A stretch of DNA of 64,000 bases from Halobacillus litoralis (GTDB lineage: Bacteria > Bacillota > Bacilli > Bacillales > Halobacillaceae): positions 1,854,001 to 1,918,000 of the forward strand of contig NZ_CP129016.1 of NCBI RefSeq assembly GCF_020524085.2. Reading direction: 5' to 3'. A model generated the notes under the pieces. That model saw nothing but the letters and a program-made list of their open reading frames with translations. It was not told the origin of the DNA and ran no database searches. Both the position numbers and the translations under genes were made by a program. This document shows positions 56,578 to 64,000 of the stretch, piece by piece. Each line of letters begins with the position of its first letter. Position 1 is the first letter of the stretch.

Positions 56578-56907
56578 TTACTGGACGTTGTATGGCAATT
56601 GGGTCTTGTACCCTGTGAATTGTTGATACGTCTGATCGATTTTTTGTTTTTCCGCCTGCTCAAGTGCATACCATCCATTTTTAAACATGAGGTTGTATAA
56701 GTTGCGTTGGCAGTCCTAGGTTTCTTTGAAGATTGTAGCAAGATCCTGATAAAGGTTTTGGTTGCTAGCTTCGTTTAATGCGATGTTATAAGAGGCTGTC
56801 ATGTATTTTTCAGTGGTCAGCTGATCATTAACAAAGTCTCTCTCATTCATTTGTGGAGTTTTCGGTACGTTCGTTTCAGGATTCTGTATCTTTTGAGTCT
56901 GATTCAT
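56578..56907 (-). pseudogene. CotF-like spore coat protein with an in-frame amber stop
   Basis: Codons 1-63 (NPETNVPKTPQMNERDFVND, QLTTEKYMTASYNIALNEAS, LYQDLATIFKET) are followed by TAG at 56716-56718; the same frame then continues DCQRNLYNLMFKNGWYALEQ to a TAA at 56578-56580, for 109 residues in all. The two halves form the usual ferritin-like CotF/YraF coat domain, whose second helix bears the NLY-LMFKNGWY motif. A CAG-to-TAG change explains the break; sequencing error is possible. Ribosome site aggagg. Second gene of a pair with the coat gene upstream. Confidence 0.8.
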
Positions 56908-56918
56908 GCTGTTCCTCC

Positions 56919-57176
56919 TCAGTTGGTTGTTTGGGATTGGGAATTCAAATGATTCAGGAGCTTATCATAGTGCCGCTGGTGCATTTGCCCAGCTTCTTCT
57001 AAAGCCGCCTGAATTTCCGGTGTTTGGCAGTTTTGTGCAAAGAAATGAGCTTTTTTACAAGCATTCAAATTCCATGACAACATATCAGCAAGATAAAGCT
57101 GATCTTTTGTGCTCACGATGTTGGGGACTTGAGACATAGGCTGGGATTGCTGCATCGATTGGTTTTGTTGTTGCAT
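56919..57176 (-). CDS. CotF/YraG-like spore coat protein
   Basis: An 85-residue protein with a Gln/Met-rich head (MQQQNQSMQQSQPMSQVPNI) and a helical ferritin-like segment: STKDQLYLADMLSWNLNACK, KAHFFAQNCQTPEIQAALEE, AGQMHQRHYDKLLNHL. The pattern is that of the short YraG/YraD coat proteins that pair with a YraF-like partner, here the next gene 11 bp downstream. The ATG at 57176 follows aaggagg. Confidence 0.85.
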   Translation of the reverse strand: MQQQNQSMQQSQPMSQVPNIVSTKDQLYLADMLSWNLNACKKAHFFAQNCQTPEIQAALEEAGQMHQRHYDKLLNHLNSQSQTTN

Positions 57177-57419
57177 CAAGTTTCCTCCTTCTTTTTTCAT
57201 TTTTTATTATGACCTTCATCTTCATTTCTATAAGAAAAAATCACTTCGTTCATCCTAGGTAGTAAATCCCTTCGTGAAAGAGAGGAGGGTTTGTCGAAGA
57301 AAACATTATTTTTACCCATTTCATCTAATAAATGATAAAATAGTAGTATGTTAACGATTACATGACAGAAAAATCAGAACCGATTTTGTGAACGGGAACA
57401 AGGTTTAGGGGGTTGGAGA

Positions 57420-58337
57420 ATGGAACAGATACTCAGAAACTTTTTTCTTTTTTTATCAAAGAATCGCTTTTTTACAAAGTTAGCAAAAAAATATGGTCTT
57501 CGCTTTGGTGCAGGGAAGTTCGTAGCAGGGGAAACTGTTCCTGATGCCGTTGAAACAATTAAAGAATTAAATAAGAAAGGGATGGCTGTGACCATCGACC
57601 ATCTAGGGGAATTTATTGATAGTGAAGCAGAAGCAAGGGAAGCAGCGGAAGGCTGCATAAAAGCAATCGAGGCGATTGCAGAACATCAGTTGGACTCTCA
57701 GCTTTCTTTGAAGTTAACGTCTATGGGGCTTGATATATCGGAAGAGCTTGTCATGGAGAATATGCGCAGGATCCTCGATGTAGCTGAAGAAAAAGATGTG
57801 TTTGTCACCATTGACATGGAGGATTACGAAAGATGTGAAAAGACGCTTGAAATATTTAAGAAGCTGCGTGAGGATTACGAACATATTGGAACCGTATTAC
57901 AGTCCTACTTATACCGCACCGTAAAGGATATTAAAGAACTCGACAAGTATAATCCCAATTTAAGACTTGTGAAAGGCGCCTACAAAGAGTCGCCGAAGGT
58001 CGCTTTCCCTGATAAGAAAGATGTAGATGAAAATTTGAAAAAAATCATCCGTATCCATTTGCTAAATGGAAATTATACAGCTGTAGCCAGTCACGATGAT
58101 CGAATGATTGAATATACGAAATCTCTAGTTGAAGAAAAGGAGATTTCAAAGGAACAATTCGAATTCCAAATGCTCTATGGAATCAGAGTGGAAAGACAGG
58201 AAGAGCTAGTAAAAGAAGGGTACAAGATGCGGGTCTATGTCCCTTATGGCAATGACTGGTATGGATATTTCATGAGAAGGCTGGCTGAGAGACCGGCAAA
58301 CGTTGCCTTCGTGTTAAAAGGTGTGTTCGGAAAATAA
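57420..58337 (+). CDS. fadM: Proline dehydrogenase
   Basis: FAD enzyme oxidising proline to pyrroline-5-carboxylate. The 305-residue TIM barrel has NKKGMAVTIDHLGEFIDSEA, LSLKLTSMGLDIS, FVTIDMEDYERC, VLQSYLYRTVKDI, LRLVKGAYKESP and the C-terminal YVPYGNDWYGYFMRRLAERP, the substrate- and flavin-binding end. In B. subtilis the homologue YusM (FadM) sits beside fadN-fadA-fadE, and the order is the same here. No pyrroline-carboxylate dehydrogenase gene adjoins it. Confidence 0.93.
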   Translation: MEQILRNFFLFLSKNRFFTKLAKKYGLRFGAGKFVAGETVPDAVETIKELNKKGMAVTIDHLGEFIDSEAEAREAAEGCIKAIEAIAEHQLDSQLSLKLTSMGLDISEELVMENMRRILDVAEEKDVFVTIDMEDYERCEKTLEIFKKLREDYEHIGTVLQSYLYRTVKDIKELDKYNPNLRLVKGAYKESPKVAFPDKKDVDENLKKIIRIHLLNGNYTAVASHDDRMIEYTKSLVEEKEISKEQFEFQMLYGIRVERQEELVKEGYKMRVYVPYGNDWYGYFMRRLAERPANVAFVLKGVFGK

Positions 58338-58342
58338 CCAAC

Positions 58343-58362
58343 TGCCCGCAGATCTGCGGGCA
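58343..58362. terminator. Palindrome after fadM
   Basis: TGCCCGCAGATCTGCGGGCA, a perfect 20-bp palindrome 6 bp after the stop. There is no T-run, so termination would be weak. Confidence 0.5.
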
Positions 58363-58516
58363 ACCTATGGGATGATCGTGCATAAAATATATGAACGATA
58401 AAAAATTCCAAGGAAGATTTTACAGAATTATAGGGAAAAGGATTGCGAAATGTCTGAAAATATTTTATATTATACATAGATACGAATTAGCCGTACTTAT
58501 TTTTTTGGCTGTAAAA

Positions 58517-58534
58517 TGAATGAATATTCATTCA
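58517..58534. promoter_or_regulatory. FadR operator upstream of fadN
   Basis: TGAATGAATATTCATTCA, a perfect 18-bp palindrome that fits the B. subtilis FadR box (tgaatga-ta-tcattca). It lies 22 bp before the fadN start and should block transcription until long-chain acyl-CoA releases FadR. Confidence 0.9.
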
Positions 58535-58555
58535 AATGAGATAGGGGGAAATGTA

Positions 58556-60956
58556 ATGAATCACAAAATCAAGCGGGCAGCCGTCCTTGGATCAGGAGTA
58601 ATGGGCGCAGGGATCGCCGCACACTTAGCCAATGTAGGAATTCCTACATTAATGATGGATATCGTCCCTCGTGAATTGACGGATGCAGAAGCAAAAAAGG
58701 GTCTCACGCTAGAAGATAAAGCTGTGAGGAACCGGATCGCTGCTGAAAATAAAAAAGCACTTCTTAAACAAAAACCTTCACCACTGACAAGTAAACAAAA
58801 TCTAAATCTAATTGAAGTTGGAAACTTCACAGACGATATGGAACGTCTAGCCGAAGTCGATTGGGTCATTGAAGTAGTCGTTGAGAACCTTGATATCAAG
58901 AAAAAGGTTTTAGCAAATGTGGATCGTCATCGTAAGAAAGGCTCATTTGTTAGTTCCAATACATCTGGTATATCTATTGAAGCCATGTCTGAAGACTGCA
59001 GCGAGGATTTCAAAGCTCATTTCCTTGGCACACACTTCTTCAACCCGCCACGTTATTTGAAGTTATTAGAAGTGATTCCTACGAAGCATACCAGTCCAGA
59101 CGTTCTCCAATTCATGAAAGAATTCGGAGAAGATGTTCTTGGCAAGGGTGTCGTCGAAGCGAAAGACACGCCGAACTTCATTGCCAACCGAATTGGAACA
59201 TACGGTCTTTTAGTTACTGTCCAACAGATGCTTGAAAAAGGATACTCAGTCGGTGAAGTGGATTCTGTCACCGGACCTATGATAGGTCGTCCAAAAAGTG
59301 CTACCTTCCGTACGCTTGATGTTGTTGGCTTAGATACTTTTGTTCATGTAGCGAACAACGTGTACGACCAGGTGGAAGGAGAAAGAGAAAAAAGCGTTCG
59401 AAATTCCTTCCTTCATGAAAAACATGCTTGAAAAAGGATGGTTGGGATCAAAGAGCGGGCAAGGATTCTTCCTTAAACAGAAAGGTGATAAGGGAAGTGA
59501 AATCTTGCAGCTTAACCCTGAAACCCTTGAGTATGAAAAACGAGGCCGGCTGAAAACCAAGGCCACTGAGATGGCGAAACAGGAAAAAGGGCCACAGCGG
59601 AAATTGAAAACCCTCGTAAACGCTGAAGGAGACCGTGCTGGAGACTTGGTCTGGTCTGTTGTAAAACCTGTCCTCCTCTACTCAGCAGAATTGTATGGTG
59701 AAATTGCTGATGATGTACCATCTATTGATGAGGCCATGCGATGGGGATTCGGATGGGAGCTAGGTCCATTTGAGATGTGGGACAGCATCGGAGTGAAATC
59801 TTCTGTTGAGCGTATGAAGAAAGAGGGGGAGACGATTCCGGCATGGGTAGAGAAGATGCTGGACGAAGAATTTGCTACATTTTATAAAAAAGAAAATGGA
59901 AACGTTTACTTCTATCATGAAGGAGAATACAAGCAGCAGTCCTTTAATGAAAAGGTTATTAATCTTAAACGCTTGAAAGAAGAGCGGGAGGTTATAAAGA
60001 AAAATGCCGGTGCGAGCTTAATTGATCTTGGCGACGGGGTTGCAGGATTAGAGTTTCATTCCAGAAGCAACGCCATTGGGCTTGATATCATTCAGATGAT
60101 CAATTTTGCCATTGATCATGTAGATGAAAATTTTGAAGGTCTCGTCATTGGAAACCAGGCGAAGAATTTCTGTGTGGGTGCAAACCTTGGAATGATTCTT
60201 ATGGAAGCTCAAGACTTCAACTTTTTTGAAATCGAGATGGTCGTTAAAAGTTTCCAGGATAGCATGATGAAAATGAAATATTCGGATAAGCCGGTCGTTG
60301 CCGCACCTTTCGGAATGACCCTTGGTGGTGGGGCAGAAGTTTGTCTGCCTGCTGATGCCATCCAGGCTTCACAGGAAACCTATATGGGGCTGGTAGAAGC
60401 GGGTGTCGGTCTCATCCCAGGTGGCGGTGGAAACAAAGAACTTTATATCAAGCACTTGAGAAACATACCTGAGGGCATAGATTTTGACCTTCAAAAGGTT
60501 GCAAACAGTGTGTTTGAGAAAATCGCTATGGCGAAAGTTTCTACTTCAGGGGAGGAAGCGAAGGAAAATGGCTTCTTAGATTCACGAGATGCGATTAGTG
60601 TCAATGGAGATCACCTCCTTCATGATGCGAAACAAAAAGTGCTCGGGTTAGCGAGGTCAGGCTACCAGGCGCCTAAACGGACAAAAATACCGGTAGTTGG
60701 CGAGCAGGGCTATGCAACGATGGTTCTAGGAGCTAAATCACTTGCTCTAAGTGGATATGCAAGTGAACACGATCTTAAAATCGCTGAAAAACTAGCTTTT
60801 GTCCTATCTGGAGGAAAGTTGAAAGAAGGAACGCTCGTGGATGAGCAGTATTTATTAGATCTTGAACGTGAAGCCTTTTTAAGTCTTGTAGGTGAGGCGA
60901 AGTCTCAAGCACGTATGCAGCATATGCTCATGAAAGGCAAGCCGCTACGTAATTAA
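58556..60956 (+). CDS. fadN: 3-hydroxyacyl-CoA dehydrogenase/enoyl-CoA hydratase FadN (frameshifted)
   Basis: Bifunctional beta-oxidation protein of 799 residues when repaired. Dehydrogenase part: AAVLGSGVMGAGIAAHLANV, DWVIEVVVENLDIKKKVLAN, SSNTSGISIEAMSE, GTHFFNPPRYLKLLEVIPT. C-terminal hydratase/crotonase part: FAIDHVDENFEGLVIGNQAK, NFCVGANLGMILME, APFGMTLGGGAEVCLPADAI, GLVEAGVGLIPGGGG. The frame breaks at an A6 run (59388-59393); five A give EREKAFEIPSFMKNMLEKGW. ATG at 58556 after aggggga. It forms a complex with FadA. Confidence 0.95.
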
Positions 60957-60979
60957 TTAAAAAAAGAGGGGGAAGAGCC

Positions 60980-62155
60980 GTGAAAGAAGCAGTTATCGTA
61001 TCAGGAGCTCGTACACCAGTCGGTCGGGCGAAGAAAGGGTCACTTGCACATACGCGTCCCGATGATCTGGCCGCTTTGACAATAAAAGAAACTTTGAAAA
61101 GAGCCAACAATTATGAGGGCAACATTGATGATGTCATTATCGGATGTGCGATGCCTGAAGCAGAACAAGGAATGAACATGGCAAGGAACATAGCAGGCCT
61201 TGCTGGACTTCATCATAAAGTACCAGCGATAACAGTTAACCGTTATTGTTCCTCTGGTTTGCAAAGTATCGCTTATGCTGCAGAAAAAATTATGCTTGGT
61301 CACAGTGACACAGCCATCGCAGGTGGAGCAGAGTCCATGAGCCTCATCCCTATGGGAGGTCATGTGATTAAGCCGAACATCCAGTTGGTCGAAAATGCTC
61401 CAGAGTATTATATGTCCATGGGTCATACCGCTGAAGAAGTAGCGAATCGTTTTGAAATCTCAAGAGCTGATCAGGATGCATTTGCGGTTCGGAGTCACGA
61501 ACGTGCAGCTAGAGCGATTCAGGAAGGAAAATTTGAAGATGAGATCGTTCCAGTTGAAGTGACAAACCGAGAGCTTGGGAAAGACAACAAAGTAAAAGAA
61601 ACGAAAACCCTATTCTCAATGGATGAAGGAGTTCGAGCAGGTACTACACCTGATGTCCTTAATAAGCTGAAGCCTGCCTTTTCAACAAAAGGTTCTGTAA
61701 CAGCCGGGAACTCTTCGCAAATGAGTGATGGAGCAGCAGCTGTTATGGTGATGGACCGGGAAAAAGCAGAAGCTGAGGGCCTTACACCTTTAGTTAAATT
61801 CCGCTCTTTTGCAGTGGCTGGAGTGGAGCCTGAGATCATGGGAGTTGGACCGATTGAAGCGGTACCGAAAGCTTTGAGGATGGCTGGTCTTTCTTTATCC
61901 GACATTGGACTTTTCGAGTTGAACGAAGCGTTTGCTTCTCAATCTCTTCGAGTCATACGTGAACTTGGATTAGATGAAGATAAAGTAAATGTGAACGGTG
62001 GAGCCATTGCTCTAGGTCATCCACTAGGATGTACAGGAACAAAGCTTACCTTAAGCTTAATCCATGAAATGAAACGCAGAAATGAACAATTCGGTGTTGT
62101 GACTATGTGTATTGGTGGCGGTATGGGAGCCGCAGGAGTATTTGAATTAATTTAA
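60980..62155 (+). CDS. fadA: Acetyl-CoA C-acyltransferase (3-ketoacyl-CoA thiolase)
   Basis: Thiolase of beta-oxidation, 391 residues: VSGARTPVGRAKKGSLAHTR, the acyl-enzyme Cys region TVNRYCSSGLQSIAYAAEKI, AGGAESMSLIPMGGH, and the C-terminal NEAFASQSLRVIRELG, VNVNGGAIALGHPLGCTGTK and MCIGGGMGAAGVFEL with the second catalytic Cys. Start GTG after gggggaa. It follows fadN by 23 bp and precedes fadE by 19 bp. Confidence 0.97.
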   Translation: MKEAVIVSGARTPVGRAKKGSLAHTRPDDLAALTIKETLKRANNYEGNIDDVIIGCAMPEAEQGMNMARNIAGLAGLHHKVPAITVNRYCSSGLQSIAYAAEKIMLGHSDTAIAGGAESMSLIPMGGHVIKPNIQLVENAPEYYMSMGHTAEEVANRFEISRADQDAFAVRSHERAARAIQEGKFEDEIVPVEVTNRELGKDNKVKETKTLFSMDEGVRAGTTPDVLNKLKPAFSTKGSVTAGNSSQMSDGAAAVMVMDREKAEAEGLTPLVKFRSFAVAGVEPEIMGVGPIEAVPKALRMAGLSLSDIGLFELNEAFASQSLRVIRELGLDEDKVNVNGGAIALGHPLGCTGTKLTLSLIHEMKRRNEQFGVVTMCIGGGMGAAGVFELI

Positions 62156-62174
62156 CTTGGGGAGGAACAGAAAG

Positions 62175-63956
62175 ATGAGCGATTTAAAAGAGATGATTAA
62201 AGGCGGAGGATTTATTGTTGAAGATTTGGCTGCAGAGGATGTTATTACTCCGGAAGACTTCACTGATGAACATTTAATGATTGCGAAAACGGCGGAGGAT
62301 TTTGTCCTTGGTGAGGTTGTTCCAAAGATCGAAAATCTCGAAAACCATGAGTTCGAGCATTCCGTTGCCTTACTTAAACAAGCAGGTGAGTTGGGATTGT
62401 TGGGTGCCGATGTACCAGAAGAGTACGGTGGATTGCAGTTAGATAAAATCAGCTCTTCACTAATCACTGAAAAGTTTTCTCGTGCGGGAGGCTTTTCCGT
62501 TACTCATGGTGCTCACGTAGGAATCGGATCGCTGCCGATTGTTTTCTTTGGTAATGAAGACCAGAAACAAAAGTATCTTCCCCTCCTTGCGACAGGGGAG
62601 AAGATTGCAGCTTATGCTCTGACAGAGCCTGGTTCAGGTTCTGACGCGCTTGGAGCGAAAACGACAGCCAAGTTAAATGATGCAGGTACTCATTATGTTT
62701 TAAACGGTGAGAAACAGTGGATTACCAACTCTGCTTTCGCTGACGTCTTTGTTGTATATGCAAAAATCGACGGCGATAAGTTTACTGCTTTTATCGTGGA
62801 GCGTGATTACCCAGGAGTATCTACAGGACCTGAAGAGAAGAAGATGGGGATCAAGAGTTCTTCCACTCGTACATTGATTCTAGAAGATGCTGAAGTCCCT
62901 GTTGAAAATGTTCTTGGGGAAGTTGGCCGCGGGCATGTCATCGCATTCAACATTTTAAACGTTGGTCGTTATAAGCTCGCTATTGGTGGAGTAGGGGGAT
63001 CTAAGCGAGCAATTGAACTTTCTGTCAAGTATGCAAAGGACCGTAAACAGTTCAAGACTCCAATTGCAAGCTTTCCATTGATTCAGGAAAAGATTGGTTC
63101 CGTAGCAGCCAACACCTATGCGAATGAAAGCTCCGTATATCGTACGGTAGGGTTATTCGAACAAAGCATGGGTAAATTGTCTGACGAAGAGCTGAAAGAT
63201 GGCGCTGCCGTTGCTAAAGTAATTGCAGAATATGCAATCGAATGTTCACTGAACAAAGTGTTCGGTACAGAACTCCTTGACTTTGCCGTTGACGAAGCGG
63301 TACAAATCCATGGTGGATACGGGTTCATGGCTGAATATGAAGTGGAAAGAATGTATCGTGATTCCCGAATTAACAGAATTTTTGAAGGGACGAACGAAAT
63401 CAACCGCATGATCGTCCCGGGTACATTGTTGAAGAAAGCGATGAAAGGCGAGTTGCCTCTCCTTCAGCAAGCGCAAGCCCTTCAAGAAGAAATCATGATG
63501 ATGATGCCGGAAGAACCAGGTGTAGAAGTACTGGAACAAGAGAAATATTTGCTGAAAAATGCGAAGAAGATTGGCCTCCTTTCCGCAGGTCTTGCCGCAC
63601 AGAAATACGGAGAAAAACTGGAAAATGAACAAGAACTCCTTGTAAATATCGCTGATATGGTAGGCGAGATTTATAACATGGAATCTGCCGTTCTTCGTAC
63701 TGAAAAAGCGATCAACAAATCAGGAGAAGAGAAGAACAAACAAAAACTTCTTTATACGCAAGTGTATGTGCAGGAAGCCTTTAACCGTATTGAAGGACAT
63801 GCGAAAGAAACATTAATTGCAGCGGAGTCCGGGGATTCCTTAAGAATGATGCTCGGTGCCCTGCGTAAACTGACACGCCATACACCGACGAATGTTATTC
63901 CTAAGAAGCGTGAAATCGCCAAAACATTGATCGAAGCCGAAAAATACACGGTCTAA
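62175..63956 (+). CDS. fadE: Acyl-CoA dehydrogenase FadE
   Basis: First enzyme of each beta-oxidation cycle, 593 residues. It has the N-terminal helical domain, the flavin signature AYALTEPGSGSDALGAKTTA, GEKQWITNSAFADVFVVYAK, the middle beta domain, and the C-terminal helix bundle with QIHGGYGFMAEYEVERMYRD and INRIFEGTNEINRMIVPG, where the catalytic Glu lies. A ~170-residue C-terminal extension is normal for this B. subtilis-type FadE (594 residues). I chose the ATG at 62175 after gggagg. Last gene of fadN-fadA-fadE in the window; a terminator is not reached. Confidence 0.97.
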   Translation: MSDLKEMIKGGGFIVEDLAAEDVITPEDFTDEHLMIAKTAEDFVLGEVVPKIENLENHEFEHSVALLKQAGELGLLGADVPEEYGGLQLDKISSSLITEKFSRAGGFSVTHGAHVGIGSLPIVFFGNEDQKQKYLPLLATGEKIAAYALTEPGSGSDALGAKTTAKLNDAGTHYVLNGEKQWITNSAFADVFVVYAKIDGDKFTAFIVERDYPGVSTGPEEKKMGIKSSSTRTLILEDAEVPVENVLGEVGRGHVIAFNILNVGRYKLAIGGVGGSKRAIELSVKYAKDRKQFKTPIASFPLIQEKIGSVAANTYANESSVYRTVGLFEQSMGKLSDEELKDGAAVAKVIAEYAIECSLNKVFGTELLDFAVDEAVQIHGGYGFMAEYEVERMYRDSRINRIFEGTNEINRMIVPGTLLKKAMKGELPLLQQAQALQEEIMMMMPEEPGVEVLEQEKYLLKNAKKIGLLSAGLAAQKYGEKLENEQELLVNIADMVGEIYNMESAVLRTEKAINKSGEEKNKQKLLYTQVYVQEAFNRIEGHAKETLIAAESGDSLRMMLGALRKLTRHTPTNVIPKKREIAKTLIEAEKYTV

Positions 63957-64000
63957 ACTTTTTGATTGAATGTGATACAGGGCCTGCACTTTCGAAAACG

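Overview
The window is a stretch of chromosome from a spore-forming, low-to-medium GC Bacillota, most likely a Bacillaceae of the Halobacillus type. The evidence is the B. subtilis-like gene order (cggR-gapA-pgk-tpiA-gpmI-eno; secG-est-rnr-smpB-ssrA; ycgF-ycgG plus a permease; fadM and fadN-fadA-fadE), several spore genes (sspL, an alpha/beta SASP, three CotF-like coat genes, yfhD, yozQ) and rather acidic proteins. The genus is an inference from gene content. I see no transposase, prophage, CRISPR array, tRNA or rRNA.

Layout. 1-6.6 kb: the lower glycolysis operon behind the tail of its repressor. 6.7-8.1 kb: a DUF218 protein, a nitroreductase and the small gene ytzI. 8.1-13.8 kb (minus strand): fruR-fruK-fruA followed in the same direction by ptsH-ptsI, so fructose uptake and the general PTS proteins look co-transcribed. 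14.1-20.7 kb: secG, carboxylesterase, RNase R, SmpB and tmRNA, interrupted by a composite repeat and a few minus-strand genes. 20.8-24.6 kb: an arginine-deiminase-fold enzyme, an amino-acid permease, YcgG and a LysE-type exporter. 24.8-29.8 kb: coat protein, YpjP, an HxlR regulator divergent from an oxidoreductase, a VOC protein, murB and a DUF1540 protein. 30-31.7 kb: ilvD. 32.5-35.5 kb: a histidine phosphatase, a PhnB-like protein, a flavodoxin-fold reductase and its divergent LysR gene. 35.6-40.1 kb: the glyoxylate shunt (aceB-aceA) and an HpaB-type monooxygenase. 40.1-44.6 kb: spore genes, an IDEAL-domain gene and a kinase-like gene around a perfect Fur box, TrmB, and an MFS exporter. 44.7-49.1 kb (minus): GH66 and GH31 glycosidases for alpha-glucans, with a LacI-type operator. 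49.5-53.8 kb: YfhD, an orphan glycine-betaine-type binding lipoprotein, a wrecked MoxR/DUF58 region, a DUF4129 protein and a VLRF1 release factor. 54.1-56.2 kb: a compact four-gene module with a B12-photoreceptor-like domain and an RsbR-like STAS protein. 56.3-57.2 kb: copZ and two coat genes. 57.4-64 kb: proline dehydrogenase and the FadR-controlled fatty-acid beta-oxidation operon.

Two window-wide patterns matter. First, at least ten genes are broken by single-base indels, nearly all +1 insertions in homopolymer runs; removing one base each time restores a normal protein (malate synthase alone has four). This looks like a sequencing or assembly artefact rather than gene decay. Second, GC-rich structured repeats lie between genes: three composite elements made of two inverted halves with shared ends (about 14.4, 31.8 and 43.2 kb), one of them carrying a second repeat family nested inside it, plus a divergent half-copy at about 50.9 kb.

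The best candidate for something new is the 54.1-56.2 kb module. Its B12-binding protein has the W-x9-EH signature of CarH-type light sensors but no DNA-binding domain, and the next gene, overlapping it, encodes a PAS-like plus STAS protein resembling stressosome components. This suggests cobalamin-based light (or redox) sensing wired to a stress-signalling partner.
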